Origin: Arthrobacter gandavensis | GTDB taxonomy: Bacteria > Actinomycetota > Actinomycetes > Actinomycetales > Micrococcaceae | Assembly (NCBI RefSeq): GCF_015355785.1 | Contig: NZ_JADKYW010000006.1 | Span: forward strand, 62,001-126,000 | Direction of reading: 5' to 3' | DNA length: 64,000 nucleotides | Shown: piece after piece, positions 54,672 through 64,000 of the stretch | Numbering within the stretch: position 1 is the stretch's first letter | Layout of the letters: each line of letters begins with the position of its first letter | Made by a program: the position numbers and the translations under genes | Notes under the pieces: model-generated | The model's input: only the letters and a program-made list of their open reading frames with translations | Told to the model about the DNA's origin: nothing | Databases searched by the model: none

Positions 54672-56456
54672 TTAAAGGCCAAGATCGGCTTCGAAGCTGC
54701 CTTCTTCAAGGCGCGCCTTGAGGGTCTGCAGGAAGCGGCCTGCGTCGGCGCCGTCCACCAGGCGGTGGTCGTATGTCAGCGACAGGTACATCATCGACCG
54801 GATGGCAATGGTGTCATTGCCGTCTTCGTCAGTCCGCACAACCGGACGCTTCACGATCGCACCGGTGCCCAGGATTCCCACCTGGGGCTGGTTGATGATC
54901 GGGGTGTCGAAGAGGGCGCCGACACTGCCGATGTTGGTGATCGTGAAGGTGCCGCCGGAGAGCTCATCCGGACCGATCTTACCGCTGCGGGTGCGTGCAC
55001 CGACGTCGGCGATCTTCTTTGCCAGGCCGGCGAGGTTCAGGTCCCCGGCGTCGTTGATGACCGGCACCAGCAGGCCCTTTTCGGTATCGACGGCGATCGC
55101 CAGGTGCTCGGCGTCGTGGTAGGTGACCTCCTGCGACTCGCTGTCGTAGGACGCGTTGAGCTTCGGGTGCGCCTTCAGCGCCTCCACCACGGCCTTGGCG
55201 ATGAACGGGAGGAACGTCAGGTTGGCGCCGTTCTGCTCCTTGAAGCCGGCCTTTGCCTTCTGCCGCATCGTGGCGATGCGGGTCATGTCGATTTCCTGCA
55301 CCTGGGTCAGCTGTGCCGAGGTGTCCAGGGACTCCATCATGCGCCGGGCAATGGTCTGGCGGATCCGCGGCGCCTTGACCGTGGTGCCTCGCAGCTTTGC
55401 GCTCTCTTCGCTGATTTTCGCCGGAGCGGCCTTGTCAGAGGACGACGGCGCCGCAGCCGGTGCCGATTCCTTTGCCTTGGCGGCTTCGGCAGCATCAAGG
55501 ACATCCTGCTTGCGGATGCGTCCCGCTACCCCGGAGCCCTTGACGGTGGAGAGGTCCACGCCGTGCTCATTGGCCAGCTTGCGGACCAGCGGGGTGACGT
55601 AAGTGCCGGAGCCGGACTCTTCCTGGCCGGATTCCTGCTTCGGAGGCTCTTCCTTGGGAGCTTCCTGCTTCGGAGCCTCTTCCTTCGGGGCTTCCTGCTT
55701 GGGCGCGTCTTCCTTGGGAGCTTCCTGCTTGGGCGCCTCTTCCTTCGGTTCCGCGACGGGCTCGTCACGCTCGGTTGAAGGTGCGGCAGCTACGGGCTCA
55801 GCTTCCTTGGGTTCGGCCGCGGCCGGAGCAGAGGAACCGGAGCCGATGACGGCCAGGACGGAACCGACCTCGGCGGTCTCGTCCTCGTTGACCTTGATCT
55901 CCAGCAGCTTGCCGGCGACGGGGGAGGGGATCTCGGTGTCAACCTTGTCGGTGGAGACCTCAAGGAGGGGCTCATCGACAGCGACGTCGTCGCCCACGGC
56001 CTTCAGCCAGCGGGTAACGGTGCCTTCGGTAACGCTTTCACCCAGTGCGGGCAGCGTGACGTCGGTGCTGTCGCCGGACTCATCGGAGCCGGCGTCCTGC
56101 GCGGGTTCTTCCGGTGCTTCTTCGTTGGGCGCGGCCTCGGACTCGGCGGGAGCCTCTTCGGCTGCCGGCGCTTCTTCCTGGGCGGGCGCCGAACCGGAGT
56201 CATCGGAGGAAGAACCGGAGCCGTCGCCGATGCGCACGAGCGCCTCGCCGACCTCAGCGGTATCATCCTCGGCCACGAGAATTTCCTCGATGACGCCTGC
56301 TACCGGAGACGGGATTTCGGTGTCTACCTTGTCGGTGGACACTTCCAGCAGGGGCTCGTCAACGGCGACGGTATCGCCTACCTGCTTTAGCCAGCGGGTT
56401 ACGGTGCCTTCGGTGACGCTTTCACCAAGGGCGGGTAAGTTCACGGTTTCAGACAT
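54672..56456 (-). CDS. sucB: 2-oxoacid dehydrogenase E2 (dihydrolipoamide acyltransferase)
   Basis: A 594-residue E2 core subunit. It carries two near-identical lipoyl domains (about 1-76 and 132-206) with lipoyl lysines Lys43 and Lys171 in [12 protein letters not shown] linker with four copies of a [10 protein letters not shown]-type decapeptide (237-276) is followed by a peripheral E3-binding domain ([19 protein letters not shown]) and the acyltransferase domain with YDHRLVDG (His564, Asp568). In actinobacteria this protein often serves the pyruvate complex as well as, or instead of, 2-oxoglutarate dehydrogenase, so sucB is a conventional label. lpd lies upstream on the same strand. Confidence 0.94.
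   Translation of the reverse strand: MSETVNLPALGESVTEGTVTRWLKQVGDTVAVDEPLLEVSTDKVDTEIPSPVAGVIEEILVAEDDTAEVGEALVRIGDGSGSSSDDSGSAPAQEEAPAAEEAPAESEAAPNEEAPEEPAQDAGSDESGDSTDVTLPALGESVTEGTVTRWLKAVGDDVAVDEPLLEVSTDKVDTEIPSPVAGKLLEIKVNEDETAEVGSVLAVIGSGSSAPAAAEPKEAEPVAAAPSTERDEPVAEPKEEAPKQEAPKEDAPKQEAPKEEAPKQEAPKEEPPKQESGQEESGSGTYVTPLVRKLANEHGVDLSTVKGSGVAGRIRKQDVLDAAEAAKAKESAPAAAPSSSDKAAPAKISEESAKLRGTTVKAPRIRQTIARRMMESLDTSAQLTQVQEIDMTRIATMRQKAKAGFKEQNGANLTFLPFIAKAVVEALKAHPKLNASYDSESQEVTYHDAEHLAIAVDTEKGLLVPVINDAGDLNLAGLAKKIADVGARTRSGKIGPDELSGGTFTITNIGSVGALFDTPIINQPQVGILGTGAIVKRPVVRTDEDGNDTIAIRSMMYLSLTYDHRLVDGADAGRFLQTLKARLEEGSFEADLGL
55629..55748 (-). repeat. Four 30-base tandem repeats within sucB
   Basis: Imperfect 30-base units encode [30 protein letters not shown] and [10 protein letters not shown]. 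They form a flexible charged linker between lipoyl and core domains. Confidence 0.9.
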
Positions 56457-56572
56457 ATTGTCCCCGTTTCTCCTTATTAGTTCTTTGACCAGCCGTGCCG
56501 CTGGTGCTGGTTGGTGTGAAGCCTAGTGCACCCGGCGCCGCTGGCGCCGGGTGCACCGGCAAACTCTTTGCC

Positions 56573-57955
56573 CTAGCCGTGCAGCGGCTTGCCGGCGAGG
56601 GCCATTGCGGCTTCGCCGAGGGCTTCGTTCTGGGTGGGGTGCGCGTGCAGCAGGCCGGCCAGGTCTTCCGGGTAGGCTTCCCAGTTGACGATCAGCTGGG
56701 CCTCACCGATCTGCTCGCCGATGCGGCCGCCGATCATGTGGACGCCGATGATGGGGCCGTCCTTCTCACGGACCATCTTGATCAGCCCGGAGCTGCCCAG
56801 GATGGAGGTCTTGCCGTTGCCGGCCAGGTTGTATTCCTGGACCTGGACGTTTTCGGCACCCAGCTTTTCCTTGGCCTTTGCCTCGGTCAGGCCCACGGAA
56901 GCGATTTCGGGCTCGCAGTAGGTGACCTTGGGGATGTTGACGTCTTCAACCACGACCGGCTTGAGCCCGGCGATTTCCTCGGCGACGAAGATGCCCTGCT
57001 GGAAGCCGCGGTGTGCCAGCTGCAGGCCGGGGACAATGTCGCCCACGGCGTAGACGTTGCCGACGCCGGTGTGCAGGCGCTCGTTGGTGATGACGAAGCC
57101 GCGGTCCATGGTCAGACCGGCTTCCTCGTAGCCGAGGTTGGCGGTGACCGGCCCGCGGCCGACGGCGACGAGCAGCAGCTCGGCCTCGAAGGTCTTGCCG
57201 TCAGCGAGGGTGACGACGACGCCGTCGTCATTCTGCTCCACCTTCTCGAAGAAGATGCCCGTGCTGAACTTGATGCCGCGCTTCTTGTAGGCGCGCTCCA
57301 GGTTCTTGATGATGGCGGCGTCCTCGTTGGGGACCAGCGACGGCAGGCCTTCCACGATGGTGACGTCCACTCCGAAGGAGTTCCAGACCGAAGCGAACTC
57401 GACCCCGATCACGCCGCCGCCCAGGATCACGGCGCTCTTCGGTACGTAGTCCAGGGTCAGTGCCTGGTCGGAGGTGATGACGCGTCCGCCGATTTCCAGG
57501 CCCGGCAGCGACCGGGAGTAGGATCCGGTGGCCAGGATGATGTTGGAGCCGGTGTAGGTCCGCCCGTTGACCTCAATGGTCTTTTCGCTGGTCAGGCGTC
57601 CTTCGCCTTCAATGACGGTGATGCCCTTGGACTTGATCAGGCCCTGCAGGCCGCGGAACTTGCCCGCAATGATGTTGTCCTTGTAGGAGTTGACGGCGTT
57701 CATATCCACGGAGTCGAAGGTGGCCTTGATGCCGTACTTCTCCGCAGTCTTGGCGTTTTCAGCGATTTCGGCTGAGTGCAGCAGTGCCTTGGTGGGGATG
57801 CAGCCGTTGTGCAGGCAGGTGCCGCCCAGCTTCCCCTTCTCGATCAGCCCAACGGAAAAGCCCAGCTCCACGGAGCGGAGTGCTGCGGCGTAGCCGCCGC
57901 TGCCTCCACCGAGGATCAGGATGTCGAACTCTTGCGCAGTTGCCTCTTCGGCCAC
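56573..57955 (-). CDS. lpd: Dihydrolipoyl dehydrogenase (E3)
   Basis: A 460-residue FAD enzyme that reoxidises dihydrolipoamide with NAD. The FAD loop is DILILGGGSGGYAAALRS. The redox disulfide is Cys47-Cys52 in GGTCLHNGCIPTK. An NAD-binding GGGVIGVEFASVW and the C-terminal His-Glu catalytic pair in HAHPTQNEAL are present. I start at GTG 57955 because GAGGGAG lies 7 bases upstream; a longer frame begins further upstream. sucB follows after 116 bases, so E3 and E2 are coexpressed. Confidence 0.96.
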   Translation of the reverse strand: MAEEATAQEFDILILGGGSGGYAAALRSVELGFSVGLIEKGKLGGTCLHNGCIPTKALLHSAEIAENAKTAEKYGIKATFDSVDMNAVNSYKDNIIAGKFRGLQGLIKSKGITVIEGEGRLTSEKTIEVNGRTYTGSNIILATGSYSRSLPGLEIGGRVITSDQALTLDYVPKSAVILGGGVIGVEFASVWNSFGVDVTIVEGLPSLVPNEDAAIIKNLERAYKKRGIKFSTGIFFEKVEQNDDGVVVTLADGKTFEAELLLVAVGRGPVTANLGYEEAGLTMDRGFVITNERLHTGVGNVYAVGDIVPGLQLAHRGFQQGIFVAEEIAGLKPVVVEDVNIPKVTYCEPEIASVGLTEAKAKEKLGAENVQVQEYNLAGNGKTSILGSSGLIKMVREKDGPIIGVHMIGGRIGEQIGEAQLIVNWEAYPEDLAGLLHAHPTQNEALGEAAMALAGKPLHG

Positions 57956-58149
57956 GTGGACGCTCCCTCGCGTAATCTGTTGACGCACTGATGGCGCGTC
58001 GGTTAGTGATTCGGGCGGTTGTGAATAGGTTTCACACTATCGCCCAGTTTCCTTGGCATCCACTCGGTTAAGTGGGCCGGAAGGCGAATGTAACCAGAAA
58101 CACGCGCAACAAATGCCCCTTTAAGTTGCACGCAGAACATATTGGGGTG

Positions 58150-59676
58150 CTATACCGCGCGGGCCAGCACGTCCTCCGCGTAGGACACCAGCGTGCGCAC
58201 GGCCACGCCGGTGCCTTCCTTTGGGGTGTAGCCGTAGGGTGCGCCTTCGTTGAACGCCGGTCCGGCGATGTCCAAATGGGCCCACGGAATCTTCACGCCG
58301 TCGACCTCTCCCACGAACTCGCGGAGGAACACGGCCGCGGTCATCATGCCGCCGAAGCGCTCACCGATGTTCGCCAGGTCAGCGGTGGGGGAGTCCAGGC
58401 TCGCGCGCAGCTCTTCCGGCAGCGGCATCGGCCAGAACAGTTCCCCAGCCCGGTCAGCGGCGGCCTTGACCGCATCGCGGACGCCGTCCTCGCCCATGAC
58501 GGCGGAGACACGGTTGCCCAGGGCGACCATCTGCGCGCCGGTCAGGGTGGCGACGTCGATGATGACGTCCGGGTTTTCCTCGCTGGCAATCGCCAGGCCG
58601 TCGGCCATGACCAGTCGGCCCTCGGCGTCGGTGTTCAGGACCTCAACGGTGCGTCCGCCGTAGGTGGTTAGGACGTCCGAGGGGCGCTGGGCCGTGCCGG
58701 AGGGCATGTTCTCGGCGAGGCAGAGCCAGGCGGTGACCTTGAGCGGCAGGCCCAGTTCAGCAACGGCCAGGAGGGCGTTAAGGACGACCGCGGCGCCGCC
58801 CATGTCCGACTTCATGGCCTGCATGCCGGCGGCCGGCTTCAGGGACAGTCCGCCTGAATCGAAGGTGATTCCCTTGCCCACCAGGGCGAGCTTGGCCTTG
58901 GCGCGGGCGGGGGAGTACTCCACCTTGACCAGGCGCGGCGGGCGGGCTGATCCCTTGCCGACGCCGAGGATGCCGCCGAAGCCTTCGCGTTCGAGCTTCT
59001 TCTCGTCCCACACGGTGACCTTGACGGGCAGCGGCCGGGCGGCGTCGCGGGCGGCGGCGGCGAACGTCTCGGGGAAGAGGTGGCTGGGCGGCTGGTTCAC
59101 CAGCGTGCGGGTGGCGTTCACGGCGCGGGCAACAACCCGGGCGCGCTCGAGCGCAGGTTTCAGGGCGGCATCGCCGGCGGTGGAGGTAACCACGGTGATG
59201 GAGGAGACCGGCGCGGGAACCTTGGCGGAGTGGGTGCTGCGGTGTTCCGTGAAGCTGTATGCGCCGAGCAGGGCACCTTCGGCAACGGCGGCAGCGTCTT
59301 CCACCGTGGCGGCGGGCAGCGCCAGGGCGACCGTGGAAGTGCCTGCGAGCTGCCGGACGGCGGAACCGGCGGCTCGGCGGAGCGACTCGGTGCCCAGCTG
59401 CTCGCCGGCGGCAACGGGTCCCAGTCCTGCCAGGACCAGCATTTCAGCCTCCAGCTCCGGCAGGCCGGGAAGTCGGACCACCTGGTCGGCGGCGCCGGTG
59501 ACGCCCAGCAGTGCGAAGGAACCGGCCACAGCCGAGGAAGACTTCTGTGAGAGCGGGCTGTCCACCAGGACGGGTCCGTCAGGGCTCTGCCCGACGCCGA
59601 CTACCAGTGCCTGCGTTTGGACCTTGCGGATGTCCCGGGAAATGACCTGCAGGTCTGGCTCACTGGCTTTGCTCAC
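58150..59676 (-). CDS. pepA: Leucyl aminopeptidase (M17)
   Basis: A 508-residue M17 zinc/manganese aminopeptidase releasing N-terminal residues from peptides in the cytosol. The metal and active-site motifs are VGKGITFDSGGLSLKPAAGM, KSDMGGAA and the family signature NTDAEGRLVMADGL. The N-terminal macro-like domain and length are typical. The start is GTG (MSKASEPDLQ). About 190 bases separate its stop from lpd upstream sequence, with no gene. Tricorn, this enzyme and a PAC2 protein all bear on peptide turnover. Confidence 0.95.
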   Translation of the reverse strand: MSKASEPDLQVISRDIRKVQTQALVVGVGQSPDGPVLVDSPLSQKSSSAVAGSFALLGVTGAADQVVRLPGLPELEAEMLVLAGLGPVAAGEQLGTESLRRAAGSAVRQLAGTSTVALALPAATVEDAAAVAEGALLGAYSFTEHRSTHSAKVPAPVSSITVVTSTAGDAALKPALERARVVARAVNATRTLVNQPPSHLFPETFAAAARDAARPLPVKVTVWDEKKLEREGFGGILGVGKGSARPPRLVKVEYSPARAKAKLALVGKGITFDSGGLSLKPAAGMQAMKSDMGGAAVVLNALLAVAELGLPLKVTAWLCLAENMPSGTAQRPSDVLTTYGGRTVEVLNTDAEGRLVMADGLAIASEENPDVIIDVATLTGAQMVALGNRVSAVMGEDGVRDAVKAAADRAGELFWPMPLPEELRASLDSPTADLANIGERFGGMMTAAVFLREFVGEVDGVKIPWAHLDIAGPAFNEGAPYGYTPKEGTGVAVRTLVSYAEDVLARAV

Positions 59677-59803
59677 GAAGCTTCATCCTCACGTTTGTGT
59701 GTGTTCTTTGTGCTTTGTTCTTCCGATCGTAGTCTCTTCCTCCGCTGCCCACGCGGCCGGACCGCCGTCGGGATGGAATGAATCGGCTATTGCGTGGCGT
59801 TTA

Positions 59804-59849
59804 CCCTTGAGTAAGGGATTGACGACCAAGCGCTTAGTTTCATAAGCGC
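59804..59849 (+). promoter_or_regulatory. Paired inverted repeats and promoter-like site upstream of the PAC2 gene
   Basis: CCCTT-GAGT-AAGGG (59804-59817) and GCGCTTA-GTTTCA-TAAGCGC (59830-59849) flank a TTGACG -35-like hexamer (59819-59824). TAAGCG, 18 bases further, could serve as -10. The two palindromes lie 40-85 bases before the start. Confidence 0.4.
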
Positions 59850-59888
59850 ACCCGCAAACCAACGGGACGAGTGGCAGGAAGGTACAAC

Positions 59889-60965
59889 ATGCTTGATCCG
59901 CTGACCCTGTTCAACCTGGATCCGGAACTGGCCGCTTCCGCCGAAGTGCGCGGGCTGCCGCTGCTTGCCGGATTCACGGGTTTCGGTGAGGCAGGACATG
60001 TGGTGTCCCAGGTCCGTGATGAGCTCTTCGAGAACCTGGAACACGACCTGGTGGCCACGTTCGACGCTGACCAGCTCATCGACTACCGTGCCCGCCGTCC
60101 GCAGCTGACTTTCGTGGAGGACCACTTCACGGGCTACGAGGCTCCGCGCATCGAACTGCATCGCTTCCATGACGGTCTGGGTGAGCCTTTCCTTTTTCTG
60201 ACCGGGTTTGAACCCGATTTCCAGTGGGAACGCTTCACCGCCGCGGTGCTCAGCCTGGTTCACGCCCTCGACGTGTCCCTCGTGGCCTGGGTCCATTCGA
60301 TACCTATGCCCGTTCCGCACACGCGCCCGATCGGCGTCACGGCACACGGCAACCGCCCGGACCTGATCGAGGGCATCAGTTCATGGAAGCCGACGGCCCA
60401 GATCCAGGCTGCCGTGGGGCACCTGCTGGAGCTGCGCCTGTCCGAGGCCGGCATCGACGTCGTCGGCCATGTTGTCCACGTTCCGCACTACCTTTCGGAC
60501 GCCGAATTCCCGCCGGCCGCCGTGGCGGCGCTGGAATACCTCGGTGCGGCGGCTAATCTGGTGCTGCCGACCGACCGGCTGCGTGAGGCCGGCCGGGAGG
60601 TTGAAAAGCAGATTGCCCAGCAGGTCGACGCCTCGGCTGAGGTACGCGGCGTCGTGTCCACGCTGGAGAGCCGGTACGACGAGTACAACGGCAGCACGGT
60701 CCGGCGTTCCCTGCTGGTTAAGAACAACGATGAGCTGCCCGACGCCGATGAGCTCGGTGCCGCCGTGGAAGCGTACCTGGCCAGCCCGCAGGCCGAGGAA
60801 GAGACCGAGGCGCTGCTTGTTGGACAGAATGAGCAGGAACCGGGTCCGGACGGCGAAGGCCCTGCGGCAGACGAGGATGAGGAAAGCGTTGAACCGAACG
60901 GCCCCGAGCCCCTTCCCGGCGGCGGCGACCGGCCCGGAACACCCGAAGACGGCGGCAAGGCATAG
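59889..60965 (+). CDS. PAC2 family protein
   Basis: A 358-residue protein of the PAC2 (proteasome assembly chaperone 2-like) family, common in actinobacteria and archaea. LPLLAGFTGFGEAGHVVSQV, LFLTGFEPDFQWERF, PIGVTAHGNRPDLI and GHVVHVPHYLSDAEFPPAAVAALEYL match the family's alpha/beta core. A C-terminal helical part (QIAQQVDASAEVRGVV) and an acidic disordered tail follow. Bacterial function is not established. I start at the ATG at 59889 because GGAAGG is correctly spaced; a GTG at 59871 is possible. Confidence 0.88.
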   Translation: MLDPLTLFNLDPELAASAEVRGLPLLAGFTGFGEAGHVVSQVRDELFENLEHDLVATFDADQLIDYRARRPQLTFVEDHFTGYEAPRIELHRFHDGLGEPFLFLTGFEPDFQWERFTAAVLSLVHALDVSLVAWVHSIPMPVPHTRPIGVTAHGNRPDLIEGISSWKPTAQIQAAVGHLLELRLSEAGIDVVGHVVHVPHYLSDAEFPPAAVAALEYLGAAANLVLPTDRLREAGREVEKQIAQQVDASAEVRGVVSTLESRYDEYNGSTVRRSLLVKNNDELPDADELGAAVEAYLASPQAEEETEALLVGQNEQEPGPDGEGPAADEDEESVEPNGPEPLPGGGDRPGTPEDGGKA

Positions 60966-61004
60966 GGTCGGCCGTGCTGTGACCGCCGGGCCTGGCGGTG
61001 CGGT

Positions 61005-62372
61005 ATGAAAAATCGGGGTGCATGGCTGGTCTGGGGTGCCGGGGTCTTCGCCTACATGGTTGCGGTTACCCAGCGGACCGCCTTCGGTGTCGCGGGTGTG
61101 GAGGCAACTGAACGGTTCTCTGCTACTGCGTCCGTCCTGTCCATTTTTACGGTCGTGCAGCTGGTCGTCTATGCCGGACTGCAGATTCCCGTGGGCATGC
61201 TGGTGGACCGGTTTGGTCCCCGGCTCCTGATTGCCGCCGGAGCGGTGCTGATGTTCGCCGGGCAGTTCCAGCTCGCCGCCGCGGAGTCTGTTGGCGCCGG
61301 CATTGTGGGCCGGTCGATGGTTGGTGCAGGCGATGCACTGACCTTTATCTCGGTGCTCCGGCTGCTTCCTGCCTGGTTCCCCGCGCCGAAAATTCCCGTC
61401 CTGACCCAGTGGACAGGGATCATCGGCCAGCTGGGCCAGATCGCCAGCGCCATTCCCTTCGCCCTGGCGCTGCACGAACTGGGATGGAATGCAGCGTTCA
61501 TGTCAGCGGCGGCACTCTCCGTCCTCGCCTTCGTGCTGGCGCTGGCTTTCATCCGCAACCAGCCCGGCGCAGCCGTGCGTTCTCCGCGCGCGGCCCACGA
61601 CGGCGGTTCCCTCACTGCAGCCTGGCGCCAGCCCGGCACCCGGCTGGGCATGTGGACGCACTTCACCATCCAGTTCCCCGGGACGGTGTTCGTGCTGATG
61701 TGGGGCTACCCCTACCTGGTCAGCGCCGAACAGGTTTCCCCCGCGGCAGCATCCCTGTTGATGACTTTCTTTGTTGCGGTTGCCATCGTGTGCGGACCGT
61801 GGCTGGGATCGTGGGTGGGCAGGCATCCGCTGCGCCGGTCGACCATGGTCCTGCTGATCGCAGCTGCCATGGCCTGCGCCTGGCTCGTGGTAATGCTCTG
61901 GCCGGGCCCGGCTCCGGTCTGGGTCCTGGCGGGTCTTGTTGCAGTGCTTGCCGTTGGCGGGCCGGGCTCCATGATCGGTTTCGACTTCGCACGGACATAC
62001 AACCCCAGCACCCGCCTGGGCACGGCCACCGGGATCGTGAACATCGGCGGGTTTACTGCCTCGCTGATCTCGATGTACCTCGTGGGCCTGGTCCTCGATG
62101 TCCTGCTCAACACGGGGTTCTCCGGCGGTGACCTGTATGACATGGCAGCCTTCCGCATCGCCCTGGCCGTGCAGTTCCTGGTGACGGTTGTGGGGGTGGC
62201 CGGCATCCTGGCCAACCGCAGAAGGGTCCGGGCGGCCCTGGCCGATGAAGGACGGCGCCTGCCGCCGCTGCGGGATGCGCTGGCCCGGGAGCGCCGCCGC
62301 CGCCGCGAGGAGCGCAGGGGCGCCGGGTCCGGGGAAGGCGGGCACTCAGCCCAGGAACCGGCAGCGGACTAG
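61005..62372 (+). CDS. MFS transporter
   Basis: A 455-residue major facilitator superfamily permease with about 12 transmembrane helices. The loop 2-3 motif appears as GMLVDRFGPRLLIAAGA near residue 63. VWGAGVFAYMVAVTQRTAFGVAG opens the first helix, and helix 5 holds PFALALHELGWNAAF. A cytoplasmic Arg/Glu-rich tail ends the protein. The substrate cannot be inferred. It follows the PAC2 gene by 39 bases. Confidence 0.9.
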   Translation: MKNRGAWLVWGAGVFAYMVAVTQRTAFGVAGVEATERFSATASVLSIFTVVQLVVYAGLQIPVGMLVDRFGPRLLIAAGAVLMFAGQFQLAAAESVGAGIVGRSMVGAGDALTFISVLRLLPAWFPAPKIPVLTQWTGIIGQLGQIASAIPFALALHELGWNAAFMSAAALSVLAFVLALAFIRNQPGAAVRSPRAAHDGGSLTAAWRQPGTRLGMWTHFTIQFPGTVFVLMWGYPYLVSAEQVSPAAASLLMTFFVAVAIVCGPWLGSWVGRHPLRRSTMVLLIAAAMACAWLVVMLWPGPAPVWVLAGLVAVLAVGGPGSMIGFDFARTYNPSTRLGTATGIVNIGGFTASLISMYLVGLVLDVLLNTGFSGGDLYDMAAFRIALAVQFLVTVVGVAGILANRRRVRAALADEGRRLPPLRDALARERRRRREERRGAGSGEGGHSAQEPAAD

Positions 62373-62487
62373 CTCATTCCTCCACAGCTTCCTTCCTCCA
62401 CACCGAAGCCACCATCCGGTTCTGCGGGGCCGTTGTCCCCCGAAGACAGGGTGCCGGGACCGGTGTGCCGCCCGCGGAGGCAGGCTG

Positions 62488-63846
62488 GTGCGCATGAACG
62501 AATCCCAGAAAGCAGGACATGCTTCCGGCGGCGCCCGGCCCGGACGCCGCCGGCCCGACCGGCCCGCCGCTGCAGGACGCGGTGGTCCGGCCCCTGATAC
62601 CTCCGGAGCAGGGATGCCTGAGGTGCTGCGCGCCGGCACCCCGCAGGACATCCTGGCCTTCGTACCCCACAGCCTCGGCTTCCAGCCGCAGGAGTCGCTG
62701 GTGCTCCTCGGGCTGCGCGGGACACGGCTTGGGGCGACACTTCGCCTTGACCTGCCGGGTGCGTCCTGCTCGGGGGACAGCCCAGGCCCGGACAGTCTTG
62801 AGCTGCTTTCCGGCTATGTTTCCCGGGCTGCCTCGCTGCTGTCCCATGATGCGGACACAGACGGGGTGCTGGCAGTGCTCTTCACGGACCTTCCCCTGGC
62901 CGAAGGCGGCCCCCCGCCCTACAGCGCCCTGATGGAAATGCTGGGCAGGGAACTGGAAGAGAACGGCCTGGTTCTGCGCGACGCCTGGCTGACGGGAAAC
63001 GGATCATGGCGCGCCTACTTCTGCACGGACGCCGCCTGCTGTCCCTGGCCCGGGCATCCGGCTGACAGGATCACCGAGAGCAGGCTCAGTGCAGAACTGG
63101 TTTATCGGGGCAGTGCCTACGCCCCCTCGCCGGGTGGTTCGCTGGACGGACCGCTGCACGTGGCCGGAATCCTGCGGACCGCTGCGCTGGATCAACGCGT
63201 TGAAGAAGTCCGCCGCCGCATGGAGGGCACGTGGGGCGCCCCTGGAGTCTTCGACGAAGTGCTCGCAGCCTGGGACCGCCGGATCTGCTCAACACCTCGG
63301 CAGGTCCCTCCCGCGTCCGATGTCCCGTATCCCGGACATGACGGGCTTGAACGGGACGCCCTGCTGCTCGCCAGCCTGGAATCCAAGCCTGTTCGGGACA
63401 CCGTCCTGGTTCTCGCTGCATCGGGACTGGCTGCCGCCGCAAACGGGGTACGTCAATGGCTGCACCCTGCACCGGAGTCGATGCCGGCAACGGGAAGCGC
63501 AGACCAGTCAGCTCCCGCCCTCGCAGGCCAGCAGTTCAGGTCCATCCTCATTGGACGCAGCCGCACCGCCCCGGACTGGGAACGGCTGGACCGCACCCAC
63601 TCAGTATTCAGTGACCTCCTGCAGCGGGCGGCAGGTGAGCCGGCTGCCGCCCTGCTGACCCTGCTGGGGTGGGTTGAGTGGGCGCGGGGACGCAGTTCCC
63701 GTGCAGAGGTCTGCCTCTCAGCAGCCCTTCGCGAGGAACCCGGATACCGCCTCGCCGCGCTGCTTCGGGAACTGCTGCGCCGGGGAGAGCTGCCGCAGTG
63801 GGCATTGTCCCCGCTGACCGCGTGGCGCGGCGGTCCGCGGACCTGA
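62488..63846 (+). CDS. DUF4192 protein
   Basis: A 452-residue protein of the actinobacterial DUF4192 family. After a Gly/Arg/Pro-rich N-terminus, the core begins LRAGTPQDILAFVPHSLGF, with QESLVLLGLRG, WRAYFCTDAACCPWPGHP and the tail containing LLTLLGWVEWARGRSSRA. The Cys pair and conserved aromatic residues are family-typical; no function is known. The C-terminal third is helical and could be a TPR-like region. I start at GTG 62488, 7 bases after GGAGG; an ATG six bases further is the alternative. Confidence 0.87.
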   Translation: MRMNESQKAGHASGGARPGRRRPDRPAAAGRGGPAPDTSGAGMPEVLRAGTPQDILAFVPHSLGFQPQESLVLLGLRGTRLGATLRLDLPGASCSGDSPGPDSLELLSGYVSRAASLLSHDADTDGVLAVLFTDLPLAEGGPPPYSALMEMLGRELEENGLVLRDAWLTGNGSWRAYFCTDAACCPWPGHPADRITESRLSAELVYRGSAYAPSPGGSLDGPLHVAGILRTAALDQRVEEVRRRMEGTWGAPGVFDEVLAAWDRRICSTPRQVPPASDVPYPGHDGLERDALLLASLESKPVRDTVLVLAASGLAAAANGVRQWLHPAPESMPATGSADQSAPALAGQQFRSILIGRSRTAPDWERLDRTHSVFSDLLQRAAGEPAAALLTLLGWVEWARGRSSRAEVCLSAALREEPGYRLAALLRELLRRGELPQWALSPLTAWRGGPRT

Positions 63847-64000
63847 ACGGGCCTGCAGGCCGGCGGAGGAGCAACAGGTATCCGTGTCCGGTGGTGGCAC
63901 TGTGCCAAAGCATGCGACAATGGGAACCGAGACCCGGTTGGGTTCGTGTACCTAGTGTCGTTCCATGCTTTCCGCTCACGCGGGGAATAGGAACAGGACG
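63847..64000. other. Right-hand end without a gene
   Basis: These 154 bases follow the DUF4192 stop. I see no credible coding frame. TAGTGT at 63953-63958 and a GGCCTGCAGGCC palindrome at 63851 are the only notable strings. The next gene probably starts beyond the window. Confidence 0.6.

Noticed and set aside
55629-55748. Tandem 30-base repeats as a possible CRISPR-like array
   Set aside because: They are contiguous without spacers, in frame, and encode a Pro/Glu/Lys linker in E2.
56495-57775. A 426-codon frame on the plus strand opposite lpd
   Set aside because: The opposite strand encodes a complete E3 enzyme with its redox disulfide and cofactor motifs.

Overview
The window is a 64 kb stretch of high-GC actinobacterial chromosome, most likely from Arthrobacter or a close relative in the Micrococcaceae. 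The reasons are strong GC bias at third codon positions with many GTG starts, a division and cell-wall (dcw) cluster that ends in ftsZ-pgeF-yggS-sepF-yggT-divIVA and contains no ftsA, actinobacterial families (Rv2175c-like, DUF3040, DUF4191, DUF4192, polyphosphate glucokinase, PAC2), and a MurE signature that fits L-lysine rather than meso-diaminopimelate peptidoglycan. The genus is inferred. I see no rRNA, tRNA, insertion sequence, prophage, integrase or CRISPR array, and no gene-free stretch longer than 300 bases.

Layout. 1-3905: Rv2175c-like DNA-binding protein, a lipoprotein coupled to a polyprenyl diphosphate synthase, dinB and a DUF3040 membrane protein. 4113-23641: the dcw cluster mraZ-rsmH-ftsL-ftsI-murE-murF-mraY-murD-ftsW-murG-murC-ftsQ-ftsZ-pgeF-yggS-sepF-yggT-divIVA. 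It makes lipid II, flips and polymerises it at the septum and positions the Z ring. A MraZ-box promoter drives it, and ftsZ and divIVA have their own upstream signals. 23815-30842: lspA, an RluD-type pseudouridine synthase, dnaE, hisD and nrdR. 30933-33800: ppgK and map, a 54-residue SPOR-like gene, and panB. 34050-43509: nitrogen assimilation (glnA2, glnE, an amino-acid ABC transporter, glnA1 with a candidate GlnR operator), with a class C serine hydrolase in between. 43772-46855: an RDD protein, a DUF4191 protein and lipB-lipA. 46969-53504: a co-directional run of membrane Ser/Thr kinase, tricorn-like protease, universal stress protein and two FluC fluoride channel subunits. 53540-59676: OsmC, a small membrane protein, the E2 (sucB) and E3 (lpd) subunits of 2-oxoacid dehydrogenases, and leucyl aminopeptidase. 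E2 is the substrate of LipA/LipB lipoylation. 59889-63846: PAC2 protein, MFS transporter and DUF4192 protein.

Regulation. Several genes (dinB, dnaE, hisD, map, panB, the RDD gene, lipB, the kinase gene, possibly the tricorn gene) have a TANNNT-like -10 hexamer 6 or 7 bases before the start codon, which is the geometry of leaderless mRNAs. Convergent or boundary positions carry strong hairpins.

Most of this is conserved core genome, and I found no clearly undescribed multi-gene system. The best candidates for follow-up are the kinase-tricorn-stress protein-fluoride channel run, the kinase's unassigned outer domain, the 54-residue gene, and the regulatory repeats upstream of mraZ, ftsZ, glnA1 and the PAC2 gene. 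All functional calls come from reading the sequence; no database search was run.
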